Made by a program: the position numbers and the translations under genes. From JBCCMF01 sp038747545 (GTDB taxonomy: Bacteria > Bacteroidota > Rhodothermia > Rhodothermales > JBCCMF01), in contig JBCDJT010000003.1 in NCBI GenBank assembly GCA_038747545.1, positions 25,735 to 89,734 of the forward strand: DNA of 64,000 nt, in the 5' to 3' direction. Below are positions 5,975 to 14,884 of this stretch, one piece after another (the stretch's first letter is position 1; every line of letters starts with the position of its first letter). The notes beneath the pieces were generated by a model. That model made no database searches and was not told where the DNA came from. It saw only the letters and a program-made list of their open reading frames with translations.

Positions 5975-8628
5975 CAGGGCCGCAACACCAGCTTCCCGGC
6001 TGGGCCGTCTGGCTGCTGGAACGCCTGACTCCACGCGGCCGCCGCGACATCCTCGTGGGCGACTTCGCCGAGGCGTTCGCTTACATCAGCGACGAGGAAG
6101 GCCGCCGCTCTGCGCTGAGCTGGACGGTGTGGCAGCTCGTCAAATCCACCCCCGCTTTTCTCCTCGAACGATCCTACTTCGGTGCTACCATGCTGGGTAA
6201 CTACACCAAAATTGCCGCCCGCAACCTGAAGAAACGCGCCTTCTTCTCCGCGCTCAACATCGGCGGACTCGCCATCGGCATGGCCATCTGCCTGCTGATC
6301 TTCCAGTATGTGGCCTTCGAGAGCAGCTACGACACCTTCCACGAGAAGAGCGATCAGCTCTACCGCGTCGTGTCGGACGGTAACGTGGAGGGCGGCATCG
6401 AGTCGCGCAGCGTGGACACGTGGTACGCCTTGCGGGGCTTGATGGAAGACAACCTGCCCGAGGTAGAGCATGTGACGCGCTATCATCCCAACTGGGGCTC
6501 CAACACCGTCATCTACACGCCGCCCACCGGGGAGCGGGTACTCTACCGCGAGCCCGGCATCGGCTATGCCGACTCCACCTTCTTCACCATGTTCGACCTC
6601 AACATCTTCCGTGGTGAGGCGGAGGGCGCCTTGGCGTCACCGGGCGAGGTGTACCTCTCGGCGACGACGGCCCAGAAGTACTTCGGCGAGGCCAACCCCG
6701 TCGGCCAGGCGCTGGAGTTTCACGCCATCGTGCAGGGGACGTACACCGTGGCGGGTGTCTTTGCCGACGTGCCGTCCCGCTCGCATTTCGCCTTCGATCT
6801 GCTGCTCCCGATGCATGACCTGCTGCAGACTCGTCAGTACCGCGACACCAACGGCTGGGGCTGGACCAACTTTACCACCTACGCCCAACTCCACGCCGAT
6901 GCTGATCCTCTGGCCACCGCCGCTACGCTCGACGACCTACTCCACGAGGCCGATCCAGAGATCTTCATCGAGTCGCCAGCACTGAATACGGTCCTCCAGC
7001 CTGTGACCGCCATCCACTTGGAGTCAACGGGCGTTAACACCGAGGCGGGCGCGCACTACAAGCTGATCTACTTCTTCGGCATGGTGGGCGTGTTCGTGCT
7101 GCTCATCGCCTGGATCAACTACATCAACCTCTCCACCGCACGGGCCATGGAGCGCGCCAAGGAGGTGGGTGTGCGCAAAGCGATTGGCGCCACCAAAGGC
7201 AACGTCATCGCGCAGTTCATCTTGGAGGCGCTGCTGACGAACGGTCTCGCCTTGCTCTTCGGCATCGCGCTCTCCATGCTGGCCCTGCCTGTCCTCAACC
7301 AACTCGCCGATGTGCAGATCACGATGTCGATCTGGACGGAGCCGCTGCTGTGGACCGGGTTGGCCGCACTCTTCGTAGGCGGTGCCGTGCTCACGAGTTT
7401 GTACCCGGCGTTCATCTTGTCGCGCTTCCAGCCTGCGCAAGTGCTCAAAGGCCAGACCCAGCGCGGCACCCTCCGCGACACCCTCCGCAAGAGCCTCGTA
7501 GTGGTGCAGTTCGCAGCTTCGATCTTGCTGCTGATCGGTACGTTCGCCGTCTACAGCCAAGTGGGCCACATGCGCAGTGCTGATCTCGGGCTGGAGATGG
7601 AGCAGGTGCTGGTTGTGGAGCGGCCGCAGATCCGCCCCGACGACGACGCGTACCGCTCTGCCCGCAACGCCTTCAGACAAGAGGCCGCCCGCCTCGCCGA
7701 TGTGACGTCGCTGGCATCCTCCTCCACAGTGCCCGGCGACGGCTTCTCGTTCAACACCAGCGTCTACCGTGAAGGCGATGATCCGTCGCAGAACCAGCCG
7801 CTCCAACTCTCGTGGATCAGCGCCTCGTTTACGGAGACGTACGACATTGACGTCGTTGCCGGGCGACCCCTGTCGGAAGACCGGGAGGTCGATCGCGAGG
7901 GTACGCTGCTGGTGAACGAGACGCTGGTGCGCACCTTCGGCTTCGAGAGCAACGAGGCGGCGTTGGGTCACAAGCTGGTTTTCAACGATAACGAAGACGG
8001 TCGCCTCGAAATCGTGGGCGTGTTGGAGGACTTTCAGTGGATGCACGCCAAATCTGAGACCGGCCCCGTGGCGTTCACCATGACGGCTGGCGGTGGCTTC
8101 TTCTCGATGAAGCTCAGCACCACCGACATGCAGGCCACGCTGGCTGCGGTCGAGGCTGTTTATGCCGAGCACTTCCCCGGCAACCCGTTCGCCTACTTCT
8201 TCGCCGATGAGGCCTTCGACCAACAGTATCAGGCCGATCGGCGCTTTGGCGTCCTCTTCGGCACGTTCGCGCTCTTCGCACTATTGGTCGCGTGCCTCGG
8301 CCTGATTGGGCTGGCCGCGTACATGGTGGCGCAGCGGACGAAGGAGATCGGCGTGCGCAAGGTGCTGGGCGCTACGTCAGCAGGCATCGTGAAGCTGCTC
8401 CTGGGCGACTTCGCCAAGCTAGTCGGGCTGGCCTTCGTGGTGGCCTTGCCGCTGGCGTATGTAGCGCTGGATGCATGGCTCGGCAACTTCGCCACGCGTA
8501 TCGACCTCAGCATCCCGCTCTTCGTGGTGCCAGGGCTAGCGGTGATGCTGCTGGCCTTGCTCACCGTGAGCTATCACACGCTCCGCACCGCCCGCAGCCG
8601 TCCCATCACAGCGCTGCGCATGGACTAA
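5971..8628 (+). CDS. FtsX/MacB-type ABC transporter permease with prefix domain
   Basis: An 885-residue membrane protein. The first 70 residues match the 'permease prefix' region seen on PadR-linked permeases (GWAVWLLERLTP...ILVGDFAEAF). After a membrane segment near 105-125 comes a large MacB-like periplasmic domain. A first FtsX core of membrane helices follows, containing AMERAKEVGVRKAIGATKGNVIAQF, then a second periplasmic domain and a second FtsX core with RTKEIGVRKVLGATSAGIV. These duplicated halves are typical of antimicrobial-peptide or lipoprotein-type transporters. No ATPase gene is adjacent, so it must use a subunit encoded elsewhere or work without one. The start at 5971 was chosen for the ATGA overlap with padR. 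Confidence 0.88.
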   Translation: MTGPQHQLPGWAVWLLERLTPRGRRDILVGDFAEAFAYISDEEGRRSALSWTVWQLVKSTPAFLLERSYFGATMLGNYTKIAARNLKKRAFFSALNIGGLAIGMAICLLIFQYVAFESSYDTFHEKSDQLYRVVSDGNVEGGIESRSVDTWYALRGLMEDNLPEVEHVTRYHPNWGSNTVIYTPPTGERVLYREPGIGYADSTFFTMFDLNIFRGEAEGALASPGEVYLSATTAQKYFGEANPVGQALEFHAIVQGTYTVAGVFADVPSRSHFAFDLLLPMHDLLQTRQYRDTNGWGWTNFTTYAQLHADADPLATAATLDDLLHEADPEIFIESPALNTVLQPVTAIHLESTGVNTEAGAHYKLIYFFGMVGVFVLLIAWINYINLSTARAMERAKEVGVRKAIGATKGNVIAQFILEALLTNGLALLFGIALSMLALPVLNQLADVQITMSIWTEPLLWTGLAALFVGGAVLTSLYPAFILSRFQPAQVLKGQTQRGTLRDTLRKSLVVVQFAASILLLIGTFAVYSQVGHMRSADLGLEMEQVLVVERPQIRPDDDAYRSARNAFRQEAARLADVTSLASSSTVPGDGFSFNTSVYREGDDPSQNQPLQLSWISASFTETYDIDVVAGRPLSEDREVDREGTLLVNETLVRTFGFESNEAALGHKLVFNDNEDGRLEIVGVLEDFQWMHAKSETGPVAFTMTAGGGFFSMKLSTTDMQATLAAVEAVYAEHFPGNPFAYFFADEAFDQQYQADRRFGVLFGTFALFALLVACLGLIGLAAYMVAQRTKEIGVRKVLGATSAGIVKLLLGDFAKLVGLAFVVALPLAYVALDAWLGNFATRIDLSIPLFVVPGLAVMLLALLTVSYHTLRTARSRPITALRMD

Positions 8629-8685
8629 CACCCTCCTCAACATCCCGGCGTTGCTCCACAGCGCCTGAGCCCTCCTCTCCATATC

Positions 8686-9951
8686 ATGAAGCGACTCAAA
8701 CGCGTCACAGGGATACTCTTTGCCCTGCTGGTTTTTCTCCTCGTTGGCGGCATCGCCTTCATCCTCATCGAAACGCGCGATGAGATCCAGGCCACGCCTA
8801 GTACCGTGGACGCTCATCTCCGAGACATCTACAACCCCAAGCGCATGGCGGGCTTCGCTGCCGCCGTTTTCAGCGCCGACTCCGTACTCTACCAAGGTGG
8901 GTTCGGTATGGCGAATCGCGAGACGGAGCAGCCGTTCACGTCGTACACCCAGCAGTATGTGGCCTCCATCGCCAAGACGCTCATCGGCATCGCACTGCTA
9001 AAAGTCGAGGAGCGTGGCCTAGTCGGTTTGGACGATCCGGTTAGTAAACACCTTCCGTTCGAGATCGTCAATCCGGCGCACCCCAACACGCCGATCACGC
9101 TACGCCATCTGGCAACCCACACGTCATCGCTAGATTACAACGAGGCTGTGGTTGAGTCCCTGTATGTGGATGATCTGGCCAAAGACTCGTCGCTGACCGC
9201 GTTCATGCACGCCTACTTTGTCGATGGAGGCTACGGCGCAGTTGCCTTCACCGACGATGCGCCCGGCACACGATGGAACTACTCTAACATCGGCGCGGGT
9301 GTGGCCGCGTATGTCGTTGAGGTGGTAGCTGGTCAGTCGTTTGCCGCCTTCACGCAAACGCACGTCTTCGATGCCCTTGGGTTGGATGACACGGGATGGT
9401 TTCTCACTGCCGCCGACAGCACCCGACGCGCCGCCTACTACGCACCTATCGACGGTGAACTGCTCGCCGAGCCCGCTCGTGGTGTGCAACTCTACCCGGC
9501 CCGTGATCTCGTTACCACCGCTGCTGACCTCGCGAGGTTCGGACAAGCCATGCTGGCGCGCGATCCGCGTGTGCTGACGGCTGCGTCATACGATCAGCTC
9601 TTTGCGCCACAGCTGTCGCCCGACGTGCGCGATCGCACTGTGGACAACAGCGGCCTCTTCTGGATGATCGACCGGAATAATTACGGCATCACCTACTCGC
9701 TCACGGGCATGAACGGTGGCGACAGCGGCATCAACACCATGCTGTGGTTCGACCCCGTGACCGAACTCGGCTACGTGTTCATCGGGAATACCGGACGGAG
9801 CGACCGCAACCGCTCCAACCGCATCTGGGCCGTCCGCACGCTCATCAGCCTAAGCGACGACTACCGCATGCGCAACGCTTCCCTACCACTGGGAGAGCGG
9901 CTGCGCTACCGCTGGCACAACGTCTACAGCCGCGTCAACGCGCTGTTTTGA
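8686..9951 (+). CDS. Membrane-anchored beta-lactamase-fold serine hydrolase
   Basis: A 421-residue protein of the class C beta-lactamase/DD-peptidase-like family. Residues 8-28 form an N-terminal membrane anchor or uncleaved signal. The catalytic SxxK is SIAK (Ser94, Lys97), the YxN motif is YSN (199-201), and the third motif region lies in the last third. Members include esterases, peptidases and peptidoglycan hydrolases, and the substrate cannot be deduced. It follows the permease by 57 bases on the same strand, so co-transcription is possible, but no functional link is evident. Confidence 0.8.
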   Translation: MKRLKRVTGILFALLVFLLVGGIAFILIETRDEIQATPSTVDAHLRDIYNPKRMAGFAAAVFSADSVLYQGGFGMANRETEQPFTSYTQQYVASIAKTLIGIALLKVEERGLVGLDDPVSKHLPFEIVNPAHPNTPITLRHLATHTSSLDYNEAVVESLYVDDLAKDSSLTAFMHAYFVDGGYGAVAFTDDAPGTRWNYSNIGAGVAAYVVEVVAGQSFAAFTQTHVFDALGLDDTGWFLTAADSTRRAAYYAPIDGELLAEPARGVQLYPARDLVTTAADLARFGQAMLARDPRVLTAASYDQLFAPQLSPDVRDRTVDNSGLFWMIDRNNYGITYSLTGMNGGDSGINTMLWFDPVTELGYVFIGNTGRSDRNRSNRIWAVRTLISLSDDYRMRNASLPLGERLRYRWHNVYSRVNALF

Positions 9952-9969
9952 TCGGGCACTGCAGGAGAG

Positions 9970-10470
9970 TCAGCGGTACTCCGCGTAGACCTCGGTTTTA
10001 CCGTCGGCGTTGACGGCAAGGACGTCATACGGGTCCGCGTCGCGCCCAGCCACTTCCATGCCAGGTGACCCGATGGGCATGCCGGGTACGGTGATGCCCA
10101 CGATGTCAGGCTTCTCGCTAATCATACGCTTGACCGTCTCGGCAGGCACGTGGCCTTCCACCACGTAGCCGTCCACGATGGCCGTGTGGCACGAGCCCAC
10201 CGTGGCGGGCATCCCGTTCTGCTCGCGGATCTGTGCCGTGCTCTCCACGTCGTAGGTGCGCGTGGCAAAGCCGTTCTCGGCCATGTGATCCACCCACAGT
10301 GAGCAGCAGCCGCACGTCGGCGTCTTGTACACCGTCACGGTGGGCAGGCTGGGGTCTATGGCTACCGTCTGCGCCTCAACCTGCGCTTGTGGCGCGGGCG
10401 TCTCTGATTGGCAAGCCACCGTGCCGAGGGCCAGGAAGCCGATGGTAAGTACAGGAAGGAACCGCGTCAT
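9970..10470 (-). CDS. DUF411 metal-binding (copper-related) exported protein
   Basis: A 166-residue protein with a signal peptide ending around LALGTVACQ (Cys20). The lipobox is imperfect, so it may be a lipoprotein or a cleaved secreted protein. The mature domain is DUF411: a thioredoxin-like start (VTVYKTPTCGCCSLWVDHM) with a CGCC cysteine cluster, then GSCHTAIVDGYVVEGHVP with another Cys and His. Family members are periplasmic, linked to copper resistance, and thought to bind metal. The ATG at 10468-10470 is preceded by GGAGAAG at a good distance. An in-frame ATG four codons upstream is the alternative. It lies 44 bases after the SPFH gene on the same strand. Confidence 0.8.
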   Translation of the reverse strand: MTRFLPVLTIGFLALGTVACQSETPAPQAQVEAQTVAIDPSLPTVTVYKTPTCGCCSLWVDHMAENGFATRTYDVESTAQIREQNGMPATVGSCHTAIVDGYVVEGHVPAETVKRMISEKPDIVGITVPGMPIGSPGMEVAGRDADPYDVLAVNADGKTEVYAEYR

Positions 10471-10514
10471 AGTCTTCTCCATCACGTAGTCTAAAAACGT
10501 GGGCCGCGCGCCCA

Positions 10515-11348
10515 TTAGTTGCCCCCGAGGATGAGCGGCAGGCCATCGCCGCCGCCACCCACGACCACGGTTTTGCTGTTGGGCGAGTTGGCCAGCTGCT
10601 GTGTGGCTTCGATGCCCTTGAAGCGCAGGAACTGCGGCGAGAGGCTCTCGGTGATAATCTGCTGATACTCGGCCTGACCCTGGGCCTCAATCTTGAGGCG
10701 TTCGGCTTCCTGGCTGGCAATCTGCAGGCGGAACTCGTACTCAAGCGACTCCTGCTCGCGCTTCAGCTTGGTCTCAATAGCCGTGCGGATCTGGTCGGGC
10801 AGCGTCACCTCGCGGATCAGGATCGCATTCAGCTCCACGTGACTCCCTGCGATGCGCGACTGGACGTTGGAGAAGACCTGCTCCTGCAGTTCGGCACGCT
10901 TCGTCGAGTACAACTCTTCGGGCGCATACTGGCCCACCACCTCGCGCATCACGCTTCGCAGTTCGGGCTGTACCAGCCGCTGGTAGTAGGCGGGGCCGAA
11001 CGTAACATGCAGTTCAGGCAGCTCATCGCTCACCGGGCGCCAGCGGATCGATACTTCTACGCCAATTTCAAGGCCGTTCGACGACAGCACGTTCATCGTC
11101 TCCTCGACCTCTTGCACGCGCATGTCGTACCGGATCACGTCGATCCAGGGCGGATGGATGTTGAGCCCTTCGCCGTAGGTGGTCTCTTTGTCGGTACCGC
11201 CGAAGATGCTGAAGCGGACGCCCGCCTCACCCGATTCGATGGTGGTGGTCATGCACCCAGCGGCCATCAGCATGATGATGAGCGCGACGGAGCCGAGGAT
11301 GCCCGCGCGGGTGATGGCCCGGGTGACGTTGGGATATTCGTTCGCCAT
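10515..11348 (-). CDS. SPFH/prohibitin-family membrane protein
   Basis: A 277-residue protein with one N-terminal membrane segment (about 16-32, ending AAGC) and an SPFH domain at about 33-210 (EAGVRFSIFGG, YDMRVQEVEETMNV, IGVEVSIRWRP). A long charged coiled-coil follows (LKREQESLEYEFRLQIASQEAERLKIEAQ). Prohibitin-like proteins form large membrane-associated ring assemblies that organise proteases or lipids. Whether it is anchored by the helix or by lipidation at the AAGC cysteine is unclear. The ATG at 11346-11348 was preferred because the frame further upstream has no family resemblance. It is divergent from murB. Confidence 0.85.
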   Translation of the reverse strand: MANEYPNVTRAITRAGILGSVALIIMLMAAGCMTTTIESGEAGVRFSIFGGTDKETTYGEGLNIHPPWIDVIRYDMRVQEVEETMNVLSSNGLEIGVEVSIRWRPVSDELPELHVTFGPAYYQRLVQPELRSVMREVVGQYAPEELYSTKRAELQEQVFSNVQSRIAGSHVELNAILIREVTLPDQIRTAIETKLKREQESLEYEFRLQIASQEAERLKIEAQGQAEYQQIITESLSPQFLRFKGIEATQQLANSPNSKTVVVGGGGDGLPLILGGN

Positions 11349-11468
11349 GAAGGTAGAAGACTGATGAAGACAGCGGTACGCCGAGCCAGTAAAGACCAAG
11401 TCTGAGCGCAACATGGATCGGCAGGGCTGGTTTCACGAGATGCAACCCTTTCACAACGCCTGCTGCCC

Positions 11469-12425
11469 ATGCCCGCGACCGATCACGCCACAAACCTCGA
11501 CGTGTTTTTGGACGCCTACGACCCCGTTAAAGTTCAACGAAATAAACCGCTTGCTCCGTTAACCACGTTCAAGATTGGCGGTCCTGCCGATGTATTCGTC
11601 GCGCCCACCACCGCCGACGAGTTGGCCCACGCGGTGCGCTGCGCGCGCGAGGCGGAGGTGCCGTATTTCTTGCTTGGCTTAGGCGCCAACATCCTCATCG
11701 GCGACGGCGGCTTCCGCGGCGTGGTCATTCACAACCAAGCCACGCGCATTGAGGTCCGTCACGAGACGCAGCAGGTCTGGGTGGAAAGCGGGGCCATCAT
11801 GTATCCCGATGTGATCGAGGCTGCCGTCGCCAGCGGGTTGAGTGGGCTAGAGCATTACGTGGGCATTCCCTCTACGGTGGGCGGGGCGCTGTGGCAGAAC
11901 CTCCACTTTCTCTCGCCGCCACCCGAGCGCGAGCGCACCATGTTCATCGAAGAGGTTGTCCACGAAGCCGATCTGCTCACGGAGGAGAACGAGCGCAAGA
12001 CCGTAGGCGTGGACTACTTCGAGTACGGCTATGACGATTCGATCCTGCACCACCGCGACGACATCGTGCTCTCGGCTACGTTCCAGCTCGAAGCTGGCGA
12101 CGAGGCGCGCATGCGCGAGATCATGGCCGCCAACCTGGAGTGGCGTCACGCTCGCCATCCGCCCCTCGATACCGAGCCCAGCGCGGGCTCCATCTTCAAG
12201 AAGATCGAAGGCGTAGGGGCAGGGCGCCTCATCGACCAGTGTGGCATGAAGGGGACGCGCATCGGCGGGGCCGAGATCACGCGCCGCCACGCCAACATCA
12301 TGATCAACGCAGGCGGCGCCACCGCGGCCGATGTGCGCGCGCTCATCACGCTCGCCCAGGAGACGGTAGAGCGTGAGATGGGCTACCGCTTGGAGCCGGA
12401 GATCTCGTTCATCGGCACCTTCTAG
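11469..12425 (+). CDS. murB: UDP-N-acetylenolpyruvoylglucosamine reductase
   Basis: A 318-residue MurB, which reduces UDP-GlcNAc-enolpyruvate to UDP-MurNAc with NADPH and FAD in the cytoplasm. The FAD-binding part includes LTTFKIGGPAD (31-41), LGLGANILIGDGGF (69-82) and GIPSTVGGA (132-140). The active-site serine that protonates the intermediate is Ser241 in EPSAGSIFKK, and the C-terminal acid is in LEPEISFIG. Length and order agree with the family. It stands apart from the usual mur/fts cluster. The region after the stop (12426-12689) holds an 8-bp inverted repeat (12503-12510/12548-12555) but no convincing terminator. Confidence 0.93.
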   Translation: MPATDHATNLDVFLDAYDPVKVQRNKPLAPLTTFKIGGPADVFVAPTTADELAHAVRCAREAEVPYFLLGLGANILIGDGGFRGVVIHNQATRIEVRHETQQVWVESGAIMYPDVIEAAVASGLSGLEHYVGIPSTVGGALWQNLHFLSPPPERERTMFIEEVVHEADLLTEENERKTVGVDYFEYGYDDSILHHRDDIVLSATFQLEAGDEARMREIMAANLEWRHARHPPLDTEPSAGSIFKKIEGVGAGRLIDQCGMKGTRIGGAEITRRHANIMINAGGATAADVRALITLAQETVEREMGYRLEPEISFIGTF

Positions 12426-12689
12426 TGTCCGCTGCTCTTTGTGGCCGTGCCGTCCCCATGCGAGAGAAGAAATGCTGGGTGGGTAAGCAGGACACCTGGC
12501 CAGACCACCGCTGTGCTGAGCATGCGTGTTGCTTGGCTGGGATGTGACGGTGGTCCTGGGACCGCGAATGCCTACCGGAACTGAGTGAGGTGATCCGTTG
12601 CTGCGCAGAGCGGTTGGTGCCTCCGAGAACCTAAAGCGGAGACTGTCGTCGGATGTGCGTCACGTGTGTTGAGGATACAAAGAGACACA

Positions 12690-14372
12690 ATGCATACCGT
12701 GCGCATAGCGTGGATCATACTCTTGATGGCTGGGCTGGTCAGTGCGGCGTATGGTCAGCAGTCCACCCATCGGTACACGTTAGAGGCTTTTGCTCGTATG
12801 ACCCCCACAACGGTGGCCGTCGGCGAGACGTTCACGGTAGCCATCGAGGTCTACGCCCAAACGCACAGGGCGCACGATGTCACCCGCCTCCACGCCGCGT
12901 TGGACGCAGCCAGCTTTGGCGGTGAGGGGACGAACACAGCCTACGTCACAGCCCAGGAGCCTATGGGCTGGCAGAAGCAGAGTACGGCTGGCCGGCTGTG
13001 GCTCGGGGAGCGCACCTACACCTTCCGTGCCACAGCCGCAGGGCCAATCAAAACGCCAACGTGGAAGCTGACTGTCGGCAATGAGGAGGTCACCGTTCCC
13101 TCCTTACATGGGCTAGCCTACGCACCGGGCAATGAGGCGCAAAAGTCAGCCATCGTGCCTATTGTCGCAGAACGCCCAACAGAGACGGAGGGGCGGTTCG
13201 TACGGCGTTCAGGTTCTGCGTTTGCAGTGGGACCCGATGCGCTTGTCACGAGCTTCCATGTGGTTGGTGGGGCGCACAAGGTCTGGATCACGCTGCCGAA
13301 TGGGCGTCGTATCACCACGCGCCGTGCTTGGGTGGTCGATCCTGACCGCGATGTAGTCATTTTACACGTTGGCGGCAATGCGCTTGAGAAAGCGGGCATC
13401 GAGCCGCTGCAGATGGCCGATTTAGAGATGCGCCCTGATGCGGACGCGGTGGTCTACACGCACGGCTGGCCCGGTGGCCTACGCCGCATGACGGCGGGGC
13501 GGCGTCATACCCATGCATCACTCTCGAACACGGCCGTTCAGTGGCTGAGTACTAACCCTGTACGTCCTGGAGACAGCGGCGGCGCCTTGCTCAATAGTGA
13601 CGGGCGTGTGCTAGGTGTGGTATCTTCGGGGATGGCGCAGGCAGGGCAGCGCCATGTGCTAAGTGAGGAACTGTGCGTCGCTACGGATCCACGCCCGGCA
13701 CTACAACAACTGCAGTGGACAGCAAAGCCGCGTAGGCTGACCTCGTGGTGGCGCGATGATACGGTAGCCGAAGCCCCTTACACGCTGGCACGCCTCGGGG
13801 TGGGACAGGCAAGAGGCTACCCAAACGCAACGCATACGCTTCATTCAGCCCGCAAGGCCATCGCCCACATCCCTGACCCGGAGCTTCATTTCCTCACTGG
13901 CGCCCTGTTGCAGCTACAAGGCGATGCCTCGGAGGCAAGAGCAGCGTACGAGCGCACGCTTAGCTTGTACGACGAGCACTTCGCTGCGGCATACGCACTC
14001 GGGGTCCAGCACCTACGTGCCCGAAGGCCTGTTCACGCATATCGCTACTTCCGCCGGGCACAGCAAGCGCCAGCCTATACACATTTGGCAACGTACGGCA
14101 TCGCCCAAGCCCAAATGGGGCGCCTGATGTATCGGCAGGCGGCGGCATCACTCCAGGCCGTCTTGCAGTATGACGGAGCGTTCGGGCCCGCACTTTTTGA
14201 CCTGGCACTGTGCTACTGGGCTTTAGGTGACAACGTACGCCTTGAGCAAGTGCGCTTCAAGCTTGAGCAGGAACACGCCTACTGGGCCAAGCGCCTCCAC
14301 CTTGTCCTTGAGGGCTATGGCATTCCGCCTGTTGTCCTAGAAGAAGCCGCTACGCCTGTCTCTCCGAATTGA
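12690..14372 (+). CDS. Secreted trypsin-like protease with BatD-like N-terminus and TPR tail
   Basis: A 560-residue protein with a signal peptide (residues 1-22, ending AAYGQ). Residues about 25-150 form a beta-sandwich segment resembling the N-terminal part of BatD/aerotolerance proteins (FARMTPTTVAVGETFTVAIEV). Residues about 165-330 are a trypsin-like domain with His190 (TSFHVVGG), Asp221 (DPDRDVVIL) and Ser296 (RPGDSGGAL), all intact. Residues about 390-540 are helical repeats of TPR type (SEARAAYERTLSLYDEHFAAAYALG). The start at 12690 was chosen over one eight codons upstream because it begins the signal peptide. The domain combination is unusual. It could cleave an envelope protein held by the repeats, but the substrate is unknown. 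Confidence 0.75.
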   Translation: MHTVRIAWIILLMAGLVSAAYGQQSTHRYTLEAFARMTPTTVAVGETFTVAIEVYAQTHRAHDVTRLHAALDAASFGGEGTNTAYVTAQEPMGWQKQSTAGRLWLGERTYTFRATAAGPIKTPTWKLTVGNEEVTVPSLHGLAYAPGNEAQKSAIVPIVAERPTETEGRFVRRSGSAFAVGPDALVTSFHVVGGAHKVWITLPNGRRITTRRAWVVDPDRDVVILHVGGNALEKAGIEPLQMADLEMRPDADAVVYTHGWPGGLRRMTAGRRHTHASLSNTAVQWLSTNPVRPGDSGGALLNSDGRVLGVVSSGMAQAGQRHVLSEELCVATDPRPALQQLQWTAKPRRLTSWWRDDTVAEAPYTLARLGVGQARGYPNATHTLHSARKAIAHIPDPELHFLTGALLQLQGDASEARAAYERTLSLYDEHFAAAYALGVQHLRARRPVHAYRYFRRAQQAPAYTHLATYGIAQAQMGRLMYRQAAASLQAVLQYDGAFGPALFDLALCYWALGDNVRLEQVRFKLEQEHAYWAKRLHLVLEGYGIPPVVLEEAATPVSPN

Positions 14373-14473
14373 GAAGAAACGCCCATGTCCGTTGACGTTG
14401 TATGTCGGCCTTCGGATATTGAAGGTGGCATTACAATCTGGTAACATATAACACCAATTTGCGGGCGCATTGT

Positions 14474-14875
14474 ATGAGTTACGATCAGGAGAAGGGGTAC
14501 AGGACAGGTGGCAACGGCCACCAGCGCAGCAGAGGCCGAGGTCAGCATGCAGACCGCGGCCGTTACCGCGACGAAGTGTTTTCCCGCCGTGTCCCTGCTG
14601 GGAAGCGCACCTACTTCTTCGACGTAAAGACGACGCGCTCTGGTGAGGACTTCTTTGTCACCATTACCGAGAGCAAGCGGGTGGGAGAGGGCAGCTACGA
14701 GAAGCACAAGATCTTCCTGTACAAGGAGGACTTTGGCAAGTTTGTCTCGGCTATCCACGAGGTAGTGCAGCACATCAAAGATGAGCACTTGCCCGAATAC
14801 GACTTCCGCTATCTGCCGGACCTGTCGTTCGATCCTGAGGTCTTCGCTGAGCGTGAAGACGAGTATCAGGGGTGA
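14474..14875 (+). CDS. PUR-alpha-like DNA/RNA-binding protein (DUF3276)
   Basis: A 133-residue protein. The first 35 residues are polar and basic with RGRGQH-like stretches, as in RGG-type nucleic-acid-binding tails. The rest is a PUR repeat (FSRRVPAGKRTYFFDVKTTRSGEDFFVTITESKR, split here between strands, then KIFLYKEDFGKFVSAIHEVV). Bacteroidota and relatives carry such PUR proteins, which bind single-stranded nucleic acid. The ATG at 14474 was preferred to one five codons upstream. It is a single gene facing the convergent beta-propeller lipoprotein gene ten bases after its stop. Confidence 0.85.
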   Translation: MSYDQEKGYRTGGNGHQRSRGRGQHADRGRYRDEVFSRRVPAGKRTYFFDVKTTRSGEDFFVTITESKRVGEGSYEKHKIFLYKEDFGKFVSAIHEVVQHIKDEHLPEYDFRYLPDLSFDPEVFAEREDEYQG

Positions 14876-14884
14876 GAGTACTGG

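Noticed and set aside
7024..8223. 399-codon open frame on the minus strand
   Set aside because: It is antisense to the well-supported FtsX permease and has a low-complexity, Gly/Ala/Arg/His-rich product typical of shadow frames in GC-rich DNA.
12503..12555. Inverted repeat GACCACCG/CGGTGGTC after murB
   Set aside because: The arms are 8 bp and the loop is 37 nt with no T tract, so it is too weak to be called a terminator or element.
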